From Proteiniphilum sp. UBA5384 (GTDB lineage: Bacteria; Bacteroidota; Bacteroidia; Bacteroidales; Dysgonomonadaceae), in assembly GCF_002410825.1 (NCBI RefSeq), contig NZ_DHOS01000067.1, positions 57,139-121,138 of the forward strand: a DNA stretch of 64,000 bases, given 5' to 3'. The position numbers and the translations under genes were made by a program. The notes beneath the pieces were generated by a model, which was given only the letters and a program-made list of their open reading frames with translations, did no database searches and was not told the DNA's origin. Each line of letters starts with the position of its first letter. Position 1 is the stretch's first letter. This document shows positions 7,706 to 17,199 of the stretch, piece after piece.

Positions 7706-10219
7706 TTACTCTTCGTCTGTCTTCCTCTTAAGGAACATAGCTTCCCTCAAGTGGGCATCAATATCATGCAGGACAATATCTTTTTCTTCATTCGAAATAG
7801 TCTCTCCCTTTTCCAGTCTCTCAATAAGAGATACAAGACGTTTGTTACCCATTAACCGGAACAGGGGTAATGTTTTATGGGCAATTGCCTGCACTTGTTT
7901 TAAATCATTTTTCTGCAGTGCTTTTTGCAAATGGTTCCGGCTTTCAGTAGTTTCATCTATAAACGATTGTAGAATAGCATGCGACGTTGGTTTATCCTCT
8001 TTTACAAACTCAATCAGCGCCATAGCGCCTTTTTCTCCGAAAGACTGCTTTTGATCCGACAAAGCATCTTCCATAGTATCTCCCCTCTTGACATAATCGT
8101 AAATGGTACTATACAACCGTCCGGGAGTGAATGGTTTATTAAGGAAGCCGGTGAATCCTGAAGATTTCATCTTTTCCCTGGATATATCTTCCCTGGCGGA
8201 TAATCCGATGATCGGAACATTCCGCATCTGTCTTCCTCCGGTACGTCGAATTTTTTCAACCAGCATCAAGCCATCGGTTCCAGGCATTTGGATATCTACA
8301 AACATAATATCGAAGGATGCCGATTGAAGAAGGGGTAACACCTTGTCAGGATTCATCTCTGTAACCACTTTTACTTTCTTCATGGCAAGCATTTCCGAAG
8401 TCATCGTCAATTGCACAGGATCATCATCGACCAAAAGCACGGAGATACCTTCCAAATTTTGTTGCCCCGATCCGGGATGATCAACCGGAGTTTGGTTATC
8501 CTCCTCTTGTGCATCCTGCAAGGGTATCTCCACTATAAATTCCGATCCTTTTCCTTTCATGGAATTGAGACGAATGGATCCATTCAATGCCTCTATAAAT
8601 CCTTTGGTAATAGCCAAACCCAAGCCGCTTCCTTCTTCCCCGATAGGATTATCCAGCTGACTGAACTCCTGAAAGATCCACTGCTGGTCAACATCATCGA
8701 TTCCCTTCCCTGTATCCGTCACTGAAAACAGGAGCCGCTCAGGTGACTCTCCGGACTCTAATCCGGCTCTAACCACCACACTACCTTCCTGGGTATATTT
8801 CACGGCGTTGGAGATAATATTGTTTATGATCTGCCGTATCATATAGAAATCACTATAGACAACCATTTGTGGCGGCAAATCATTTTTAATTATATACTGA
8901 AGTCCTTTTCGTCCGGCCAGCGGCTCAAATCCCGAAGCAGTATTATCAATTAGGGTAGACAAATTAAAATTCGATTCTTTTAATTGCCAGTTACCTTCGT
9001 CCAGTTTATGATAATCCAATAAGGCAGACGCAAGTTCCAGAATATGTTCACCTGATTGTTTCATATTATTCAGGTAATTCTCGTTTTTGCGGTCGCCATG
9101 AGTATCCATCAACTCAATGAATCCCAGGATTGAGCTCATGGGCGCCTTGATATCATGGGAAATGGTAAGCATCAATTTCTCACGCGAGTCGAGCAAATCA
9201 GAAATACGTTTGTTTGACGCTTCTAGTTGCCGTCTGTAGCGCTGGCTTTTATTGATATCCACTAAAAACAAGAGGGCAAAAAAGAAGGCTATACACACTG
9301 CCATACAAAAGGCCACAAACATTGTATATTGTGAATTGGAGAGAGTTTGTTCCTTTTCTTTAAGGAGCCAGATCGATTTCTCCAATTCCTCGTTCTCGAT
9401 TCCTTTCAGCAACTCATCAATGCGGGAGGTAAGCATCTGATTGGCTTCGCTCATCATCTCCCGTCGGTAGAGCAACGCTAATTGGAATTGTCTTTGCCTT
9501 TCCAGATCAACCCTCTCCGAATAGCGCACCTTATTGACGATCGTATCTACAATTAGCTTAAGATCGTTATCAGACACAACTGACTGCTTCTGAATCACAT
9601 AGGTAGAATCTGTGCGAGCCACAAACACATCCCGGACTCGTTCCATGAAGCCTCTTCGGGTACCAACAACGACACTGGTATCACTCTGGTTGAGATCAGC
9701 CTTATTCAAATTTTTACTTTCGAGGTATTTGGTAATTTCCTGATTCAACTTCTTGGGTACAAAACTACTCTCCCTCCTCACCACAATTCTTGGGGCACGG
9801 CTGATAGAATCAAGCAACACAGCGATTTCCTGCAGATTTACCCTTTTCTGGTCCACCAATAAGGCTATGGTATCCAGTTTGGCTATCCTCAGAGTATCAT
9901 CTGCCACCTGTTTCAACTCATTGAGATTGGCCTTGATTTTTGGAGATATGGAATCATATTTGAGAAAATATTGTCCGGCATTTTCTGCACTCATCAGATT
10001 TTGCTCACTTTCAATCCCGTAAAGCATGGAAAGGGTATTTCCTACGATGAGTAATTCCGAAAAATCTTCACTACTTACCCTTTTATTGGAGTAATCAACC
10101 AGATTGCGATAAAGGCTCACCAACGCAAATGCCATTACTATCACCACAAGTATATAACCGATAATAACGGTAAATTTAATCTTTAATGATCCACTCTTTC
10201 CTTTTTCTGATGATTGCAT
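7706..10219 (-). CDS. Hybrid sensor histidine kinase with receiver and HPt domains
   Basis: An 837-residue membrane phosphorelay protein. A first membrane helix lies near 15-36, then a coiled sensor region of about 260 residues outside the cytoplasm, and a second helix near 297-321. Next are the dimerisation helix with the phospho-acceptor in SHDIKAPMSSILGF (about 355), the ATPase with NIISNAVKYT, DTGKGID and GSGLGLAIT, a receiver with phospho-Asp in MFVDIQMPGTDG (about 640), and a C-terminal HPt domain with AIAHKTLPLFRLMG (about 779). It follows the NtrC-like regulator by 8 bases and precedes xerD by 1. The HPt probably passes phosphate to that regulator. The architecture is like RteA-type kinases of Bacteroides. 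The signal is unknown. Confidence 0.92.
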   Translation of the reverse strand: MQSSEKGKSGSLKIKFTVIIGYILVVIVMAFALVSLYRNLVDYSNKRVSSEDFSELLIVGNTLSMLYGIESEQNLMSAENAGQYFLKYDSISPKIKANLNELKQVADDTLRIAKLDTIALLVDQKRVNLQEIAVLLDSISRAPRIVVRRESSFVPKKLNQEITKYLESKNLNKADLNQSDTSVVVGTRRGFMERVRDVFVARTDSTYVIQKQSVVSDNDLKLIVDTIVNKVRYSERVDLERQRQFQLALLYRREMMSEANQMLTSRIDELLKGIENEELEKSIWLLKEKEQTLSNSQYTMFVAFCMAVCIAFFFALLFLVDINKSQRYRRQLEASNKRISDLLDSREKLMLTISHDIKAPMSSILGFIELMDTHGDRKNENYLNNMKQSGEHILELASALLDYHKLDEGNWQLKESNFNLSTLIDNTASGFEPLAGRKGLQYIIKNDLPPQMVVYSDFYMIRQIINNIISNAVKYTQEGSVVVRAGLESGESPERLLFSVTDTGKGIDDVDQQWIFQEFSQLDNPIGEEGSGLGLAITKGFIEALNGSIRLNSMKGKGSEFIVEIPLQDAQEEDNQTPVDHPGSGQQNLEGISVLLVDDDPVQLTMTSEMLAMKKVKVVTEMNPDKVLPLLQSASFDIMFVDIQMPGTDGLMLVEKIRRTGGRQMRNVPIIGLSAREDISREKMKSSGFTGFLNKPFTPGRLYSTIYDYVKRGDTMEDALSDQKQSFGEKGAMALIEFVKEDKPTSHAILQSFIDETTESRNHLQKALQKNDLKQVQAIAHKTLPLFRLMGNKRLVSLIERLEKGETISNEEKDIVLHDIDAHLREAMFLKRKTDEE

Positions 10220-10227
10220 ACAGTCTT

Positions 10228-11505
10228 TCAGCTATTAGTAAGGACATTATAAAGCTTGATCTTATTGTAAAGCGTTTTCCTATCGATATTAAGGATAGAC
10301 GCAGCCATTGTTTTATTGCCCTTGGCCAATTCCAAAGCTTCCATGATCTTTTCTTTCTCGTAATATTCTTTACGAAGCCCTTGTATGGGATTTAACAGGA
10401 GCCTTCGATCTTCATTTCTTATTCCATTCTCAAAAAGATCTGTGGCAATAGAGGCAGGTATGGTCGTACCTTCCGTCATCAAAGCCGCCTTTATGAGGCA
10501 ATTCTTCATTTCCTGTATATTTCCCGGCCAGGCATAATCAACCAACCGCTCCTGTATCACAGGATCTATATTTTTTATTTGTTTATTGAGTGTGGAATTG
10601 GCAAATTGCAGAAAATGACCGGCAAGAAAATGGATTACTTCCTTTTTCCCTTCCAGCGTCGGCAATATGATGCAATCCGTTTCAATCAGGTGATAGAGTT
10701 TGGGAATAAGATGTTTTTGCAACTCCTCCTTATGCATCTCCGAACTCATGATTATCTGTACAAAATTATCATCCTTTTTTTGTTTCGTGAGAATGCTCAG
10801 CAATTCATCCTGCTCGTTGATATCGAGATGTGCCAATTGCCGGATAAATAAAAGCCCACCCTTTGCTTCATTGAATTTATGCATAAGGGGAGATTTGTCC
10901 TCGGAACCGTTGGATGACTTTTCATTATCCACAATCACCAGGGGCTTGGAGTTATGTATTCCTTTTTCGTAAATATATTTTACCACTGATAATTTTCCAG
11001 TTCCGCTATCACCAATAATCAACCGATGTCTATTATTTTCTGCTGTCGTATCAAGTTCCTTGTAAAGCAGGCTATACTCTTCCCCTGGAAATTTAACGAA
11101 ATCATCGGGGAAGCGGCTTTGTTTCAACATATTTTCCTGAAGAGCAAACGCTTCATCGATCTTTTTGAAGAGTTGTTCCGGTTCAATGGGTTTGGAAATA
11201 TAATCCACCGCCCCCGACTTCATTGACTCGACAGCCGACTCGATATCTGCATAGCCGGTCATCATAATTACAAGAATGTCAGAATCATATTTTTTCACCC
11301 ATGCCAGAAACCCGAAACCATCTGTATCAGGCATTCTTATATCACTCAGTATTAAATCAAATGGCTGCTCTTTCACCTTCCGTTTTGCTTCAACAACACT
11401 GGAGGCCGTCTCCACCGTGAACCCTTTCTTTATCAGCCACGATTTTAACATCAGACAAATGGTGAGGTTGTCGTCAATTACCAATATGTTTTTGTGCATG
11501 TCCAT
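10228..11505 (-). CDS. NtrC-type response regulator with degenerate AAA+ domain
   Basis: Response regulator of 425 residues: receiver (ILVIDDNLTICLML, phospho-Asp in LILSDIRMPDTDG near 54), AAA+ module with P-loop GDSGTGKLS near 163, and a Fis-type helix-turn-helix at the end (LAKGNKTMAASILNIDRKTL). The AAA+ module looks broken for sigma-54 work: no GAFTGA loop follows the P-loop, the Walker B segment reads GGLLFIRQ where active members have GGTLFLDE, and the usual arginine-finger segment is not recognisable (LIPKLYHLIE). It may bind DNA and work with the main sigma factor, or as a repressor. It heads the pair with the hybrid kinase, 8 bases apart. The short gap upstream suggests one operon with the small membrane protein. 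Confidence 0.9.
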   Translation of the reverse strand: MDMHKNILVIDDNLTICLMLKSWLIKKGFTVETASSVVEAKRKVKEQPFDLILSDIRMPDTDGFGFLAWVKKYDSDILVIMMTGYADIESAVESMKSGAVDYISKPIEPEQLFKKIDEAFALQENMLKQSRFPDDFVKFPGEEYSLLYKELDTTAENNRHRLIIGDSGTGKLSVVKYIYEKGIHNSKPLVIVDNEKSSNGSEDKSPLMHKFNEAKGGLLFIRQLAHLDINEQDELLSILTKQKKDDNFVQIIMSSEMHKEELQKHLIPKLYHLIETDCIILPTLEGKKEVIHFLAGHFLQFANSTLNKQIKNIDPVIQERLVDYAWPGNIQEMKNCLIKAALMTEGTTIPASIATDLFENGIRNEDRRLLLNPIQGLRKEYYEKEKIMEALELAKGNKTMAASILNIDRKTLYNKIKLYNVLTNS

Positions 11506-11533
11506 AATAGAATATTAAGTAAATATACTAAAT

Positions 11534-11878
11534 TTATGGTTTATTTTTTTCTTTTTCCAGTTCACGAGGAATCATAAAGGCTGCATACAATAGAAAAACA
11601 GCACCTACGATCATAACCAGCACCCATTCATTGCGCTCCCTGAACATAAGATAAGTCGCTATCATCATCAATATACACGAAAATAACTGAAAATTAAACA
11701 GCCTCTTACCGCGAATGCTCTCTCCCGGATAGGGATTGGTGAATGTAATGATAGTAAAAACTGCTACCGAAACCGCCATTACCCATGGTGCTATGTCGGG
11801 AAAAAACAGATATAGCATCGCTGAAACCAAAATCAGAATACCGGAAATCCGAAATAAAATATCTTTTAAAGAAAACAT
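11534..11878 (-). CDS. Small four-helix membrane protein, function unknown
   Basis: A 114-residue protein made almost entirely of four hydrophobic segments (about 10-27, 30-46, 62-80, 86-104), with a charged tail PRELEKEKNKP. I do not recognise a family. It lies 28 bases upstream of the response regulator and 90 bases after the FtsB/DivIC-like gene on the same strand, so it is probably part of the same transcript. Confidence 0.7.
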   Translation of the reverse strand: MFSLKDILFRISGILILVSAMLYLFFPDIAPWVMAVSVAVFTIITFTNPYPGESIRGKRLFNFQLFSCILMMIATYLMFRERNEWVLVMIVGAVFLLYAAFMIPRELEKEKNKP

Positions 11879-11968
11879 TACACCGCTATTTGAGAAATAT
11901 CAACCAAAATTCGATTATGAACTTACAAATATATTACTTTTTTTAAACTTTTCCGTCAAAATATACCT

Positions 11969-12283
11969 TCACTTATCCTCTTTAATGATAAAGACCTCTT
12001 CATTTTCCTTCTTCATCAGATAATTTTCCCGCGCAAACTTTTCCAGGTCCTCTTTATTGGATTGTAATTCATCCAGTTTCTCCTTGTCCGTTTCGGCTTG
12101 TCGACGGTAAAATTCAATCTGGTTTTCAAGATCTTTAATCCTGGACTCGTATCTGATCCTTTTGGTCACACTGCTGTCACTAAAAAAAAATAACATCGCA
12201 ATCAATATAACCAGAATCATGATCTGATAGAAACTAAGTCCCAATATCCTATTCGTTCCGAATCTCTTCATATATTTATTCAT
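11969..12283 (-). CDS. Septum formation initiator, FtsB/DivIC family
   Basis: Cell-division protein of 104 residues with one membrane helix (about 19-35) followed by a periplasmic coiled coil (RIKDLENQIEFYRRQAETDK), and the family's characteristic ARENYLMKKENEEVFII near the end. FtsB/DivIC works with FtsL and FtsQ to activate septal wall synthesis. Size and layout are typical. A -7-like TATTTTTG on the minus strand at 12324-12331 could drive it and the genes downstream. Confidence 0.88.
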   Translation of the reverse strand: MNKYMKRFGTNRILGLSFYQIMILVILIAMLFFFSDSSVTKRIRYESRIKDLENQIEFYRRQAETDKEKLDELQSNKEDLEKFARENYLMKKENEEVFIIKEDK

Positions 12284-12479
12284 AATACAAACCTAACCAC
12301 TTAGGTATCGTTTTTTAAATATACAAAAATATCTCTTTTTTCCAATTACGCGAACCATTGCAGGGAAATAAATACAAAATAACCATACCACTCTTTGGCA
12401 TGATTGAACAAAATAAAGTATCTTTACGCTCACTTTAAGAATCCGGGTTGAGTGTTATTCTAAAATATTATCGAATCAT

Positions 12480-14117
12480 ATGAACAAAATTATTACCGCA
12501 ATTGCGTTGTTATTCGTAACCTTCACATCCTTTCCCTGTACAAACTTACTGGTCGGGAAGAAAGCTTCCATAGATGGATCCACACTTATTTCCTATGCCG
12601 CCGACTCTTATGCGTTGTACGGAGAATTGTACCACTGGCCCGCCCAACAATACGGTCCAGGTGAAATGTTGAAAGTCTATGAGTGGGATTCGGGAAAATA
12701 CATGGGCGAAATACCACAGGTATTGCAGACCTACAACGTGATCGGCAATATGAATGAACACCAACTTGCTATTGGAGAAACAACCTTTGGCGGACGGAGC
12801 GAATTATCCGATTCTACGGGCATCATGGACTATGGAAGCCTTATTTATATTACATTGCAACGTGCTTCAAATGCCCGTGAAGCCATCACTATAATGACAG
12901 ATCTCGTAAAGGAACACGGTTATTACAGTTCTGGAGAATCGTTTTCTATAGCCGATCCGAATGAAGTATGGGTGATGGAAATGATCGGGAAAGGACCGGG
13001 AAAGAGAGGTGCTGTATGGGTAGCCATACGTATTCCTGACGACTGTGTATCAGCCCATGCCAACCAGTCACGCATCCAACAATTTCCCCTAAATGATCCT
13101 GATAATTGCATTTATTCGTCCGATGTGATTTCTTTCGCCCGGGAAAAAGGATATTTCAACGGCACAGATGCCGATTTTAGTTTTGCCAAGGCATACGCAC
13201 CCCTCGATTTTGGCGCATTACGCTACTGTGAAGCGCGAGTTTGGTCGTTCTTTAATAAAATAAACAAAGATATGGCCAAATATGTAACTTATGCACAGGG
13301 GAAAACCACAGATCCGATGCCACTCTATATCAAGCCCGACAGAAAGTTGAGCGCACAGGATATACAGGAGATGATGCGCGACCATTATGAAGGAACCGAA
13401 CTCGACTGGCGCTTTGATGTAGGTGCCGGACCATTTAATTCTCCTTACCGGTGGAGTCCGCTCTCTTTCGAAGTCGATTCCGTGGAATATTGTAATGAAC
13501 GCCCTATTGCCACACAACAGACAGGTTTCTCTTTTGTGGCACAAATGCGTTCGTGGTTACCCAATGAAATAGGTGGTATCCTCTGGTTCGGTATCGATGA
13601 TGCGGCACAAACGGTCTACTATCCGTTCTACTGCGGCCATATCGAAACACCCCTCGAAATGTCGGTAGGGAACGGAGACTTACTCACTTTCTCATGGACA
13701 TCCGCTTTTTGGATCCATAATTGGGTTTCCAATATGGTCTACACCCGGTATAGCGATATGAGCATTGATATGAAAAAGGTGCAATCGAAACTCGAAGAAC
13801 AATTCAGGATTGCACAGCCTGACGTGGAAAAAGAAGCTGCAATACTTCATGAACAATCTCCCTCTCAATCTGTTCATTATCTGACACAATACACCAATAA
13901 CCTCGTCAAAGAAGGCGTAGCAGAGTGGAAAAAACTGGGTGAGTATCTCATGGTTAAATATGTAGACGGTGTAATCAAAAGAGAGGAGGATGGGCAGTTC
14001 AAACGCAACCCTTATGGGGAGCCGGCTTCGCCTCTACGCCCGGGATATTCAAATGAATATTACAAGAAGATAGTCGACCAAACAGGCGACAAATACAAAG
14101 TACATCCTATTAAATAA
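12480..14117 (+). CDS. C69 family dipeptidase (peptidase U34)
   Basis: Secreted N-terminal-nucleophile dipeptidase of 545 residues. After a signal peptide (MNKIITAIALLFVTFTSFP) comes CTNLLVGKKASIDGST, where the Cys is expected to become the N-terminal nucleophile after processing. This is the hallmark of the C69/DipA group. Other conserved parts are MNEHQLAIGETTFGGR and ANQSRIQQFP. It probably trims dipeptides from imported or periplasmic peptides, in line with the several peptidases in this window. It stands 23 bases before the phosphohexomutase. Confidence 0.92.
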   Translation: MNKIITAIALLFVTFTSFPCTNLLVGKKASIDGSTLISYAADSYALYGELYHWPAQQYGPGEMLKVYEWDSGKYMGEIPQVLQTYNVIGNMNEHQLAIGETTFGGRSELSDSTGIMDYGSLIYITLQRASNAREAITIMTDLVKEHGYYSSGESFSIADPNEVWVMEMIGKGPGKRGAVWVAIRIPDDCVSAHANQSRIQQFPLNDPDNCIYSSDVISFAREKGYFNGTDADFSFAKAYAPLDFGALRYCEARVWSFFNKINKDMAKYVTYAQGKTTDPMPLYIKPDRKLSAQDIQEMMRDHYEGTELDWRFDVGAGPFNSPYRWSPLSFEVDSVEYCNERPIATQQTGFSFVAQMRSWLPNEIGGILWFGIDDAAQTVYYPFYCGHIETPLEMSVGNGDLLTFSWTSAFWIHNWVSNMVYTRYSDMSIDMKKVQSKLEEQFRIAQPDVEKEAAILHEQSPSQSVHYLTQYTNNLVKEGVAEWKKLGEYLMVKYVDGVIKREEDGQFKRNPYGEPASPLRPGYSNEYYKKIVDQTGDKYKVHPIK

Positions 14118-14140
14118 ACAATTAATAAGACTGTTTTAAC

Positions 14141-15892
14141 ATGGAAGAAGAAACGTTATTAGCCCAAGTCACCGACAAGGCAAAATCCTGGATTAAAGGA
14201 AATTACGATGCCAAGACGAAAGAAGAAGTACAGCAAATGCTCGACAATGACGATAACACACAATTAGTCGATGCATTTTATAAAGATCTTGAATTCGGGA
14301 CAGGTGGTCTGCGCGGTATTATGGGTGCCGGCACCAACCGGATGAATATCTATACGGTAGGCTCAGCCACCCAAGGTCTTTCAAACTACCTCAAAAAAGA
14401 ATTTGCCAATCTGGATCAGATTAAGGTAGTGATTGGACATGACTGTCGTAATAACAGCCGTAAATTCGCTGAAATATCCGCCGATATTTTCAGTGCCAAT
14501 GGCATCAAGGTCTATCTTTTTGAAAACCTGCGTCCCACCCCTGAAGTATCCTATGCCATCAGGAGGTTGGGTTGCCAGAGCGGGATCATGATCACCGCTT
14601 CTCATAACCCCAAAGAGTACAATGGCTACAAGGCTTATTGGGACGACGGAGCCCAGGTGCTTGCTCCACACGATAAGAATATTATCGCCGAGGTCAACCG
14701 TATCAAATCGGTGGACGACATCCACTTCGAGGGGAATAAGAGTCTGATCGAAATTATCGGAAAAGATATGGACAAGGCCTTCATTGATGAAGTGAAGAAA
14801 CTGGTACTCTCTCCTGACGCGATTGCTCGTCATAACGACCTGAAAATTGTCTATACCCCGATCCATGGCACAGGAAGTACGCTGGTGCCCGATGCCTTGA
14901 AAGCAGTGGGTTTCACGAATATCATCACTGTTCCCGAACAGGATGTGATAAGCGGTGATTTCCCCACAGTGGTCTCTCCTAATCCCGAAGAACCGGCGGC
15001 ACTCGATCTGGCCATTAAAAAAGCCATCCAGACCGGAGCCGATTTAGTGATGGCATCCGATCCCGATGCAGACCGTATCGGAACGGCTATTCGTGATAAG
15101 AACGGAAATTTCATCCTGGTGAATGGGAACCAAACAATGTTAATCTGCCTTTACTATCTGATGACTCGCCGGGACGAACTCCAATTGCTTACCGGCAAGG
15201 AATATGTGGTAAAGACTATCGTTACTACCGAACTGGTCAAAGAAATCGCCAACAAAAAAGGTATCGAACTATTCGATTGCTATACCGGTTTCAAGTGGAT
15301 TGCAAAAATCATCCGCCAGAACGAAGGAATAAAGAAATATATTGGTGGTGGAGAAGAAAGTTACGGTTTCCTTGCAGGCGATTTTGTACGCGACAAGGAC
15401 TCCGTATCGGCCTGTACCCTTTTTGCCGAGATAGCGGCCTGGGCACGTGACAACGGAAAAACTATGTATGAATTGCTGCAGGACATCTATCTTGAATACG
15501 GATACTCCAAAGAAGTGGGTATCTCCCTCGTACGTAAAGGAAAGGAAGGCGCCGACGAAATAGAAGCAATGATGAAGAATTTCCGGATGAACCCATTGAC
15601 ATCTCTGGGAGAATCACCCGTCACACTGGTGAAAGACTTTGCCAAACTCGAAGCGGTAGATCATCTTCGCGGTGAGCATATATCATTGGAAATGCCAACT
15701 ACCTCTAATGTGTTGCAATACTTTACAGAAGAAGGTACCAAACTCTCCATCCGTCCTTCGGGAACAGAACCCAAGATCAAGTTCTATATCGAAGTGAAGG
15801 GGGGTTTTGCAAAAACAAGAGAAGCGCTGGAAGAGGCTGAAGAGACGGCAAACCGTAAGATCAGCGCTATTCGTGAGGAATTGGGAATTTAA
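14141..15892 (+). CDS. Phosphoglucomutase/phosphomannomutase (alpha-D-phosphohexomutase)
   Basis: Moves phosphate between C1 and C6 of hexoses. The 583 residues match the long PGM2-like group. The phosphoserine loop is TASHNPKEYNGYKAYW (about 151), the Mg-binding loop is DPDADRIG (about 306), the sugar-binding loop is GGGEESYGF (about 405), and the phosphate-binding loop is RPSGTEPKIKFY (about 537). Substrate choice between glucose and mannose cannot be read from these motifs. It lies 23 bases after the C69 peptidase and 63 before mgsA, so it links hexose phosphates to glycolysis next to the methylglyoxal bypass. Confidence 0.93.
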   Translation: MEEETLLAQVTDKAKSWIKGNYDAKTKEEVQQMLDNDDNTQLVDAFYKDLEFGTGGLRGIMGAGTNRMNIYTVGSATQGLSNYLKKEFANLDQIKVVIGHDCRNNSRKFAEISADIFSANGIKVYLFENLRPTPEVSYAIRRLGCQSGIMITASHNPKEYNGYKAYWDDGAQVLAPHDKNIIAEVNRIKSVDDIHFEGNKSLIEIIGKDMDKAFIDEVKKLVLSPDAIARHNDLKIVYTPIHGTGSTLVPDALKAVGFTNIITVPEQDVISGDFPTVVSPNPEEPAALDLAIKKAIQTGADLVMASDPDADRIGTAIRDKNGNFILVNGNQTMLICLYYLMTRRDELQLLTGKEYVVKTIVTTELVKEIANKKGIELFDCYTGFKWIAKIIRQNEGIKKYIGGGEESYGFLAGDFVRDKDSVSACTLFAEIAAWARDNGKTMYELLQDIYLEYGYSKEVGISLVRKGKEGADEIEAMMKNFRMNPLTSLGESPVTLVKDFAKLEAVDHLRGEHISLEMPTTSNVLQYFTEEGTKLSIRPSGTEPKIKFYIEVKGGFAKTREALEEAEETANRKISAIREELGI

Positions 15893-15955
15893 TATACCAA
15901 ATCCAACATCTGACATCTCCAATAGTCTTGATGCTTGGTTCTAAAAGTCTAAAAA

Positions 15956-16414
15956 ATGAAACGAAAACTGACAATAGCTTTGGTGGCACATGACCACCGT
16001 AAAGCCGATATGGTGGAATGGGTGATGTATAATGCCGACTTTTTGTCGCAACATCACCTCGTATGTACCGGCACCACCGGCACATTAGTACGTGAGGCTT
16101 TATATGAAAAGGGCGTGTATCCTGACTTCACCATCATGAATTCGGGACCGATGGGTGGCGATGCAGAAATCGCAGCCATGGTAGTACGAAAGGAGATAGA
16201 CCTGGCTGTTTTTCTGATAGACGACCTCAATCCGCAACCCCACGAAGCGGATATCATGATGTTGCTTCGCCAATGCCGGGTACATAACATTCCTATTGCC
16301 TGCAACCGGTACAGCGCTGATCTAATGATCACCAGCAGTCTCTGGGATGATGATGACTATGCACCCTCACCACCCCGGTATGAGAAGTTCGACAGGGATA
16401 CTTTGAACCTCTGA
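15956..16414 (+). CDS. mgsA: Methylglyoxal synthase
   Basis: Converts dihydroxyacetone phosphate to methylglyoxal and phosphate, a glycolytic bypass used when phosphate is short. The 152-residue length is normal. Motifs: VAHDHRKADMVEW at the N-terminus, GTTGTLVREA as phosphate-binding loop, NSGPMGGDAEIAAMV with the catalytic Asp, and DDLNPQPHEADIMMLLRQC followed by HNIPIACNRYSADLMI. It is the last gene of a plus-strand run and is followed by a strong terminator. Confidence 0.96.
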   Translation: MKRKLTIALVAHDHRKADMVEWVMYNADFLSQHHLVCTGTTGTLVREALYEKGVYPDFTIMNSGPMGGDAEIAAMVVRKEIDLAVFLIDDLNPQPHEADIMMLLRQCRVHNIPIACNRYSADLMITSSLWDDDDYAPSPPRYEKFDRDTLNL

Positions 16415-16428
16415 CACTACATGAGGAT

Positions 16429-16477
16429 ATACAAAAACCCCCACTGGCAAATAATTGTCACTGGGGTTTTTTGTATA
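16429..16477 (+). terminator. Intrinsic terminator after mgsA
   Basis: An inverted repeat of about 20 bp with two mismatches. The left arm contains ACAAAAACCCCCACTGG and the right arm CACTGGGGTTTTTTGTAT, so the stem ends in a T tract on the plus strand. It begins 15 bases after the mgsA stop codon. Confidence 0.88.
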
Positions 16478-16592
16478 TGCCATTTAGGAAGTAAACGTAC
16501 CAAAATTTTGAACTGTACTGTTTTTTTATTTTGTCCGGTCAGTCTGATTTTATATTTTTACATTTTCAGAATTTCAAATATCATCGAATAAA

Positions 16593-16973
16593 GTGAAAAC
16601 GGTATTCAGGAATAGCCTATCAAAACAGGTCGCGCGATTGTTAATCGTAGCGCTCGGCTTGTCTATCCTGAACAATGCCGTTTTCCTGCATGCGCACCGT
16701 TTGCCCGATGGACAGGTCATCCTGCACGCCCACCCGTATAAAAAGAGCCAGGACAAGGCACCGATTCCTATCACAGCACACCATCACACTGCCGCGGAAT
16801 TGTTTGTTTTAGCGCAACTCCAGTTTCTCTTCTTTGTTTTGGTTACGTTGTCCGCCTCTGTCTTCAGAATTGGCTATAAAAGAGTTTTCCCTTATATTTA
16901 CCCGTCACTACATCTCAAATACTACGCAAAACCAAGAGGGCGTTCCCCGCCTATTCCCGACGGGATAAATTGA
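16593..16973 (+). CDS. Small His-rich membrane-associated protein upstream of a TonB receptor
   Basis: A 126-residue protein with a GTG start (MKTVFRNSLSKQ). It has two hydrophobic segments (about 13-32 and 70-92) around a His-rich middle: HAHRLPDG, then LHAHPYKK, then TAHHHT. I do not recognise a family. Clustered histidines between membrane segments suggest metal binding, and its position about 230 bases upstream of a TonB receptor fits a role in metal or metallophore uptake; both points are inference. Base composition is more GC-rich than the surroundings. Confidence 0.65.
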   Translation: MKTVFRNSLSKQVARLLIVALGLSILNNAVFLHAHRLPDGQVILHAHPYKKSQDKAPIPITAHHHTAAELFVLAQLQFLFFVLVTLSASVFRIGYKRVFPYIYPSLHLKYYAKPRGRSPPIPDGIN

Positions 16974-17199
16974 TAACTTTCAAAAATTAAATCATTTTTC
17001 TTCTTTCCGGAGAAACGGTTACTGACTGTACCGTATCGCCGATGAATTTGTTTTTCGCTATGGCATATCGAGAACAGGATTGCTTTAGATACACGGAAAA
17101 TATTACCCGTTTTTTTAATCCTCCTCCACCATTCCCTATAAAATGGGTAAAATTGACAAAATGGGATTTTCGGAGGAGACTCAAACATTGAATAAACTT

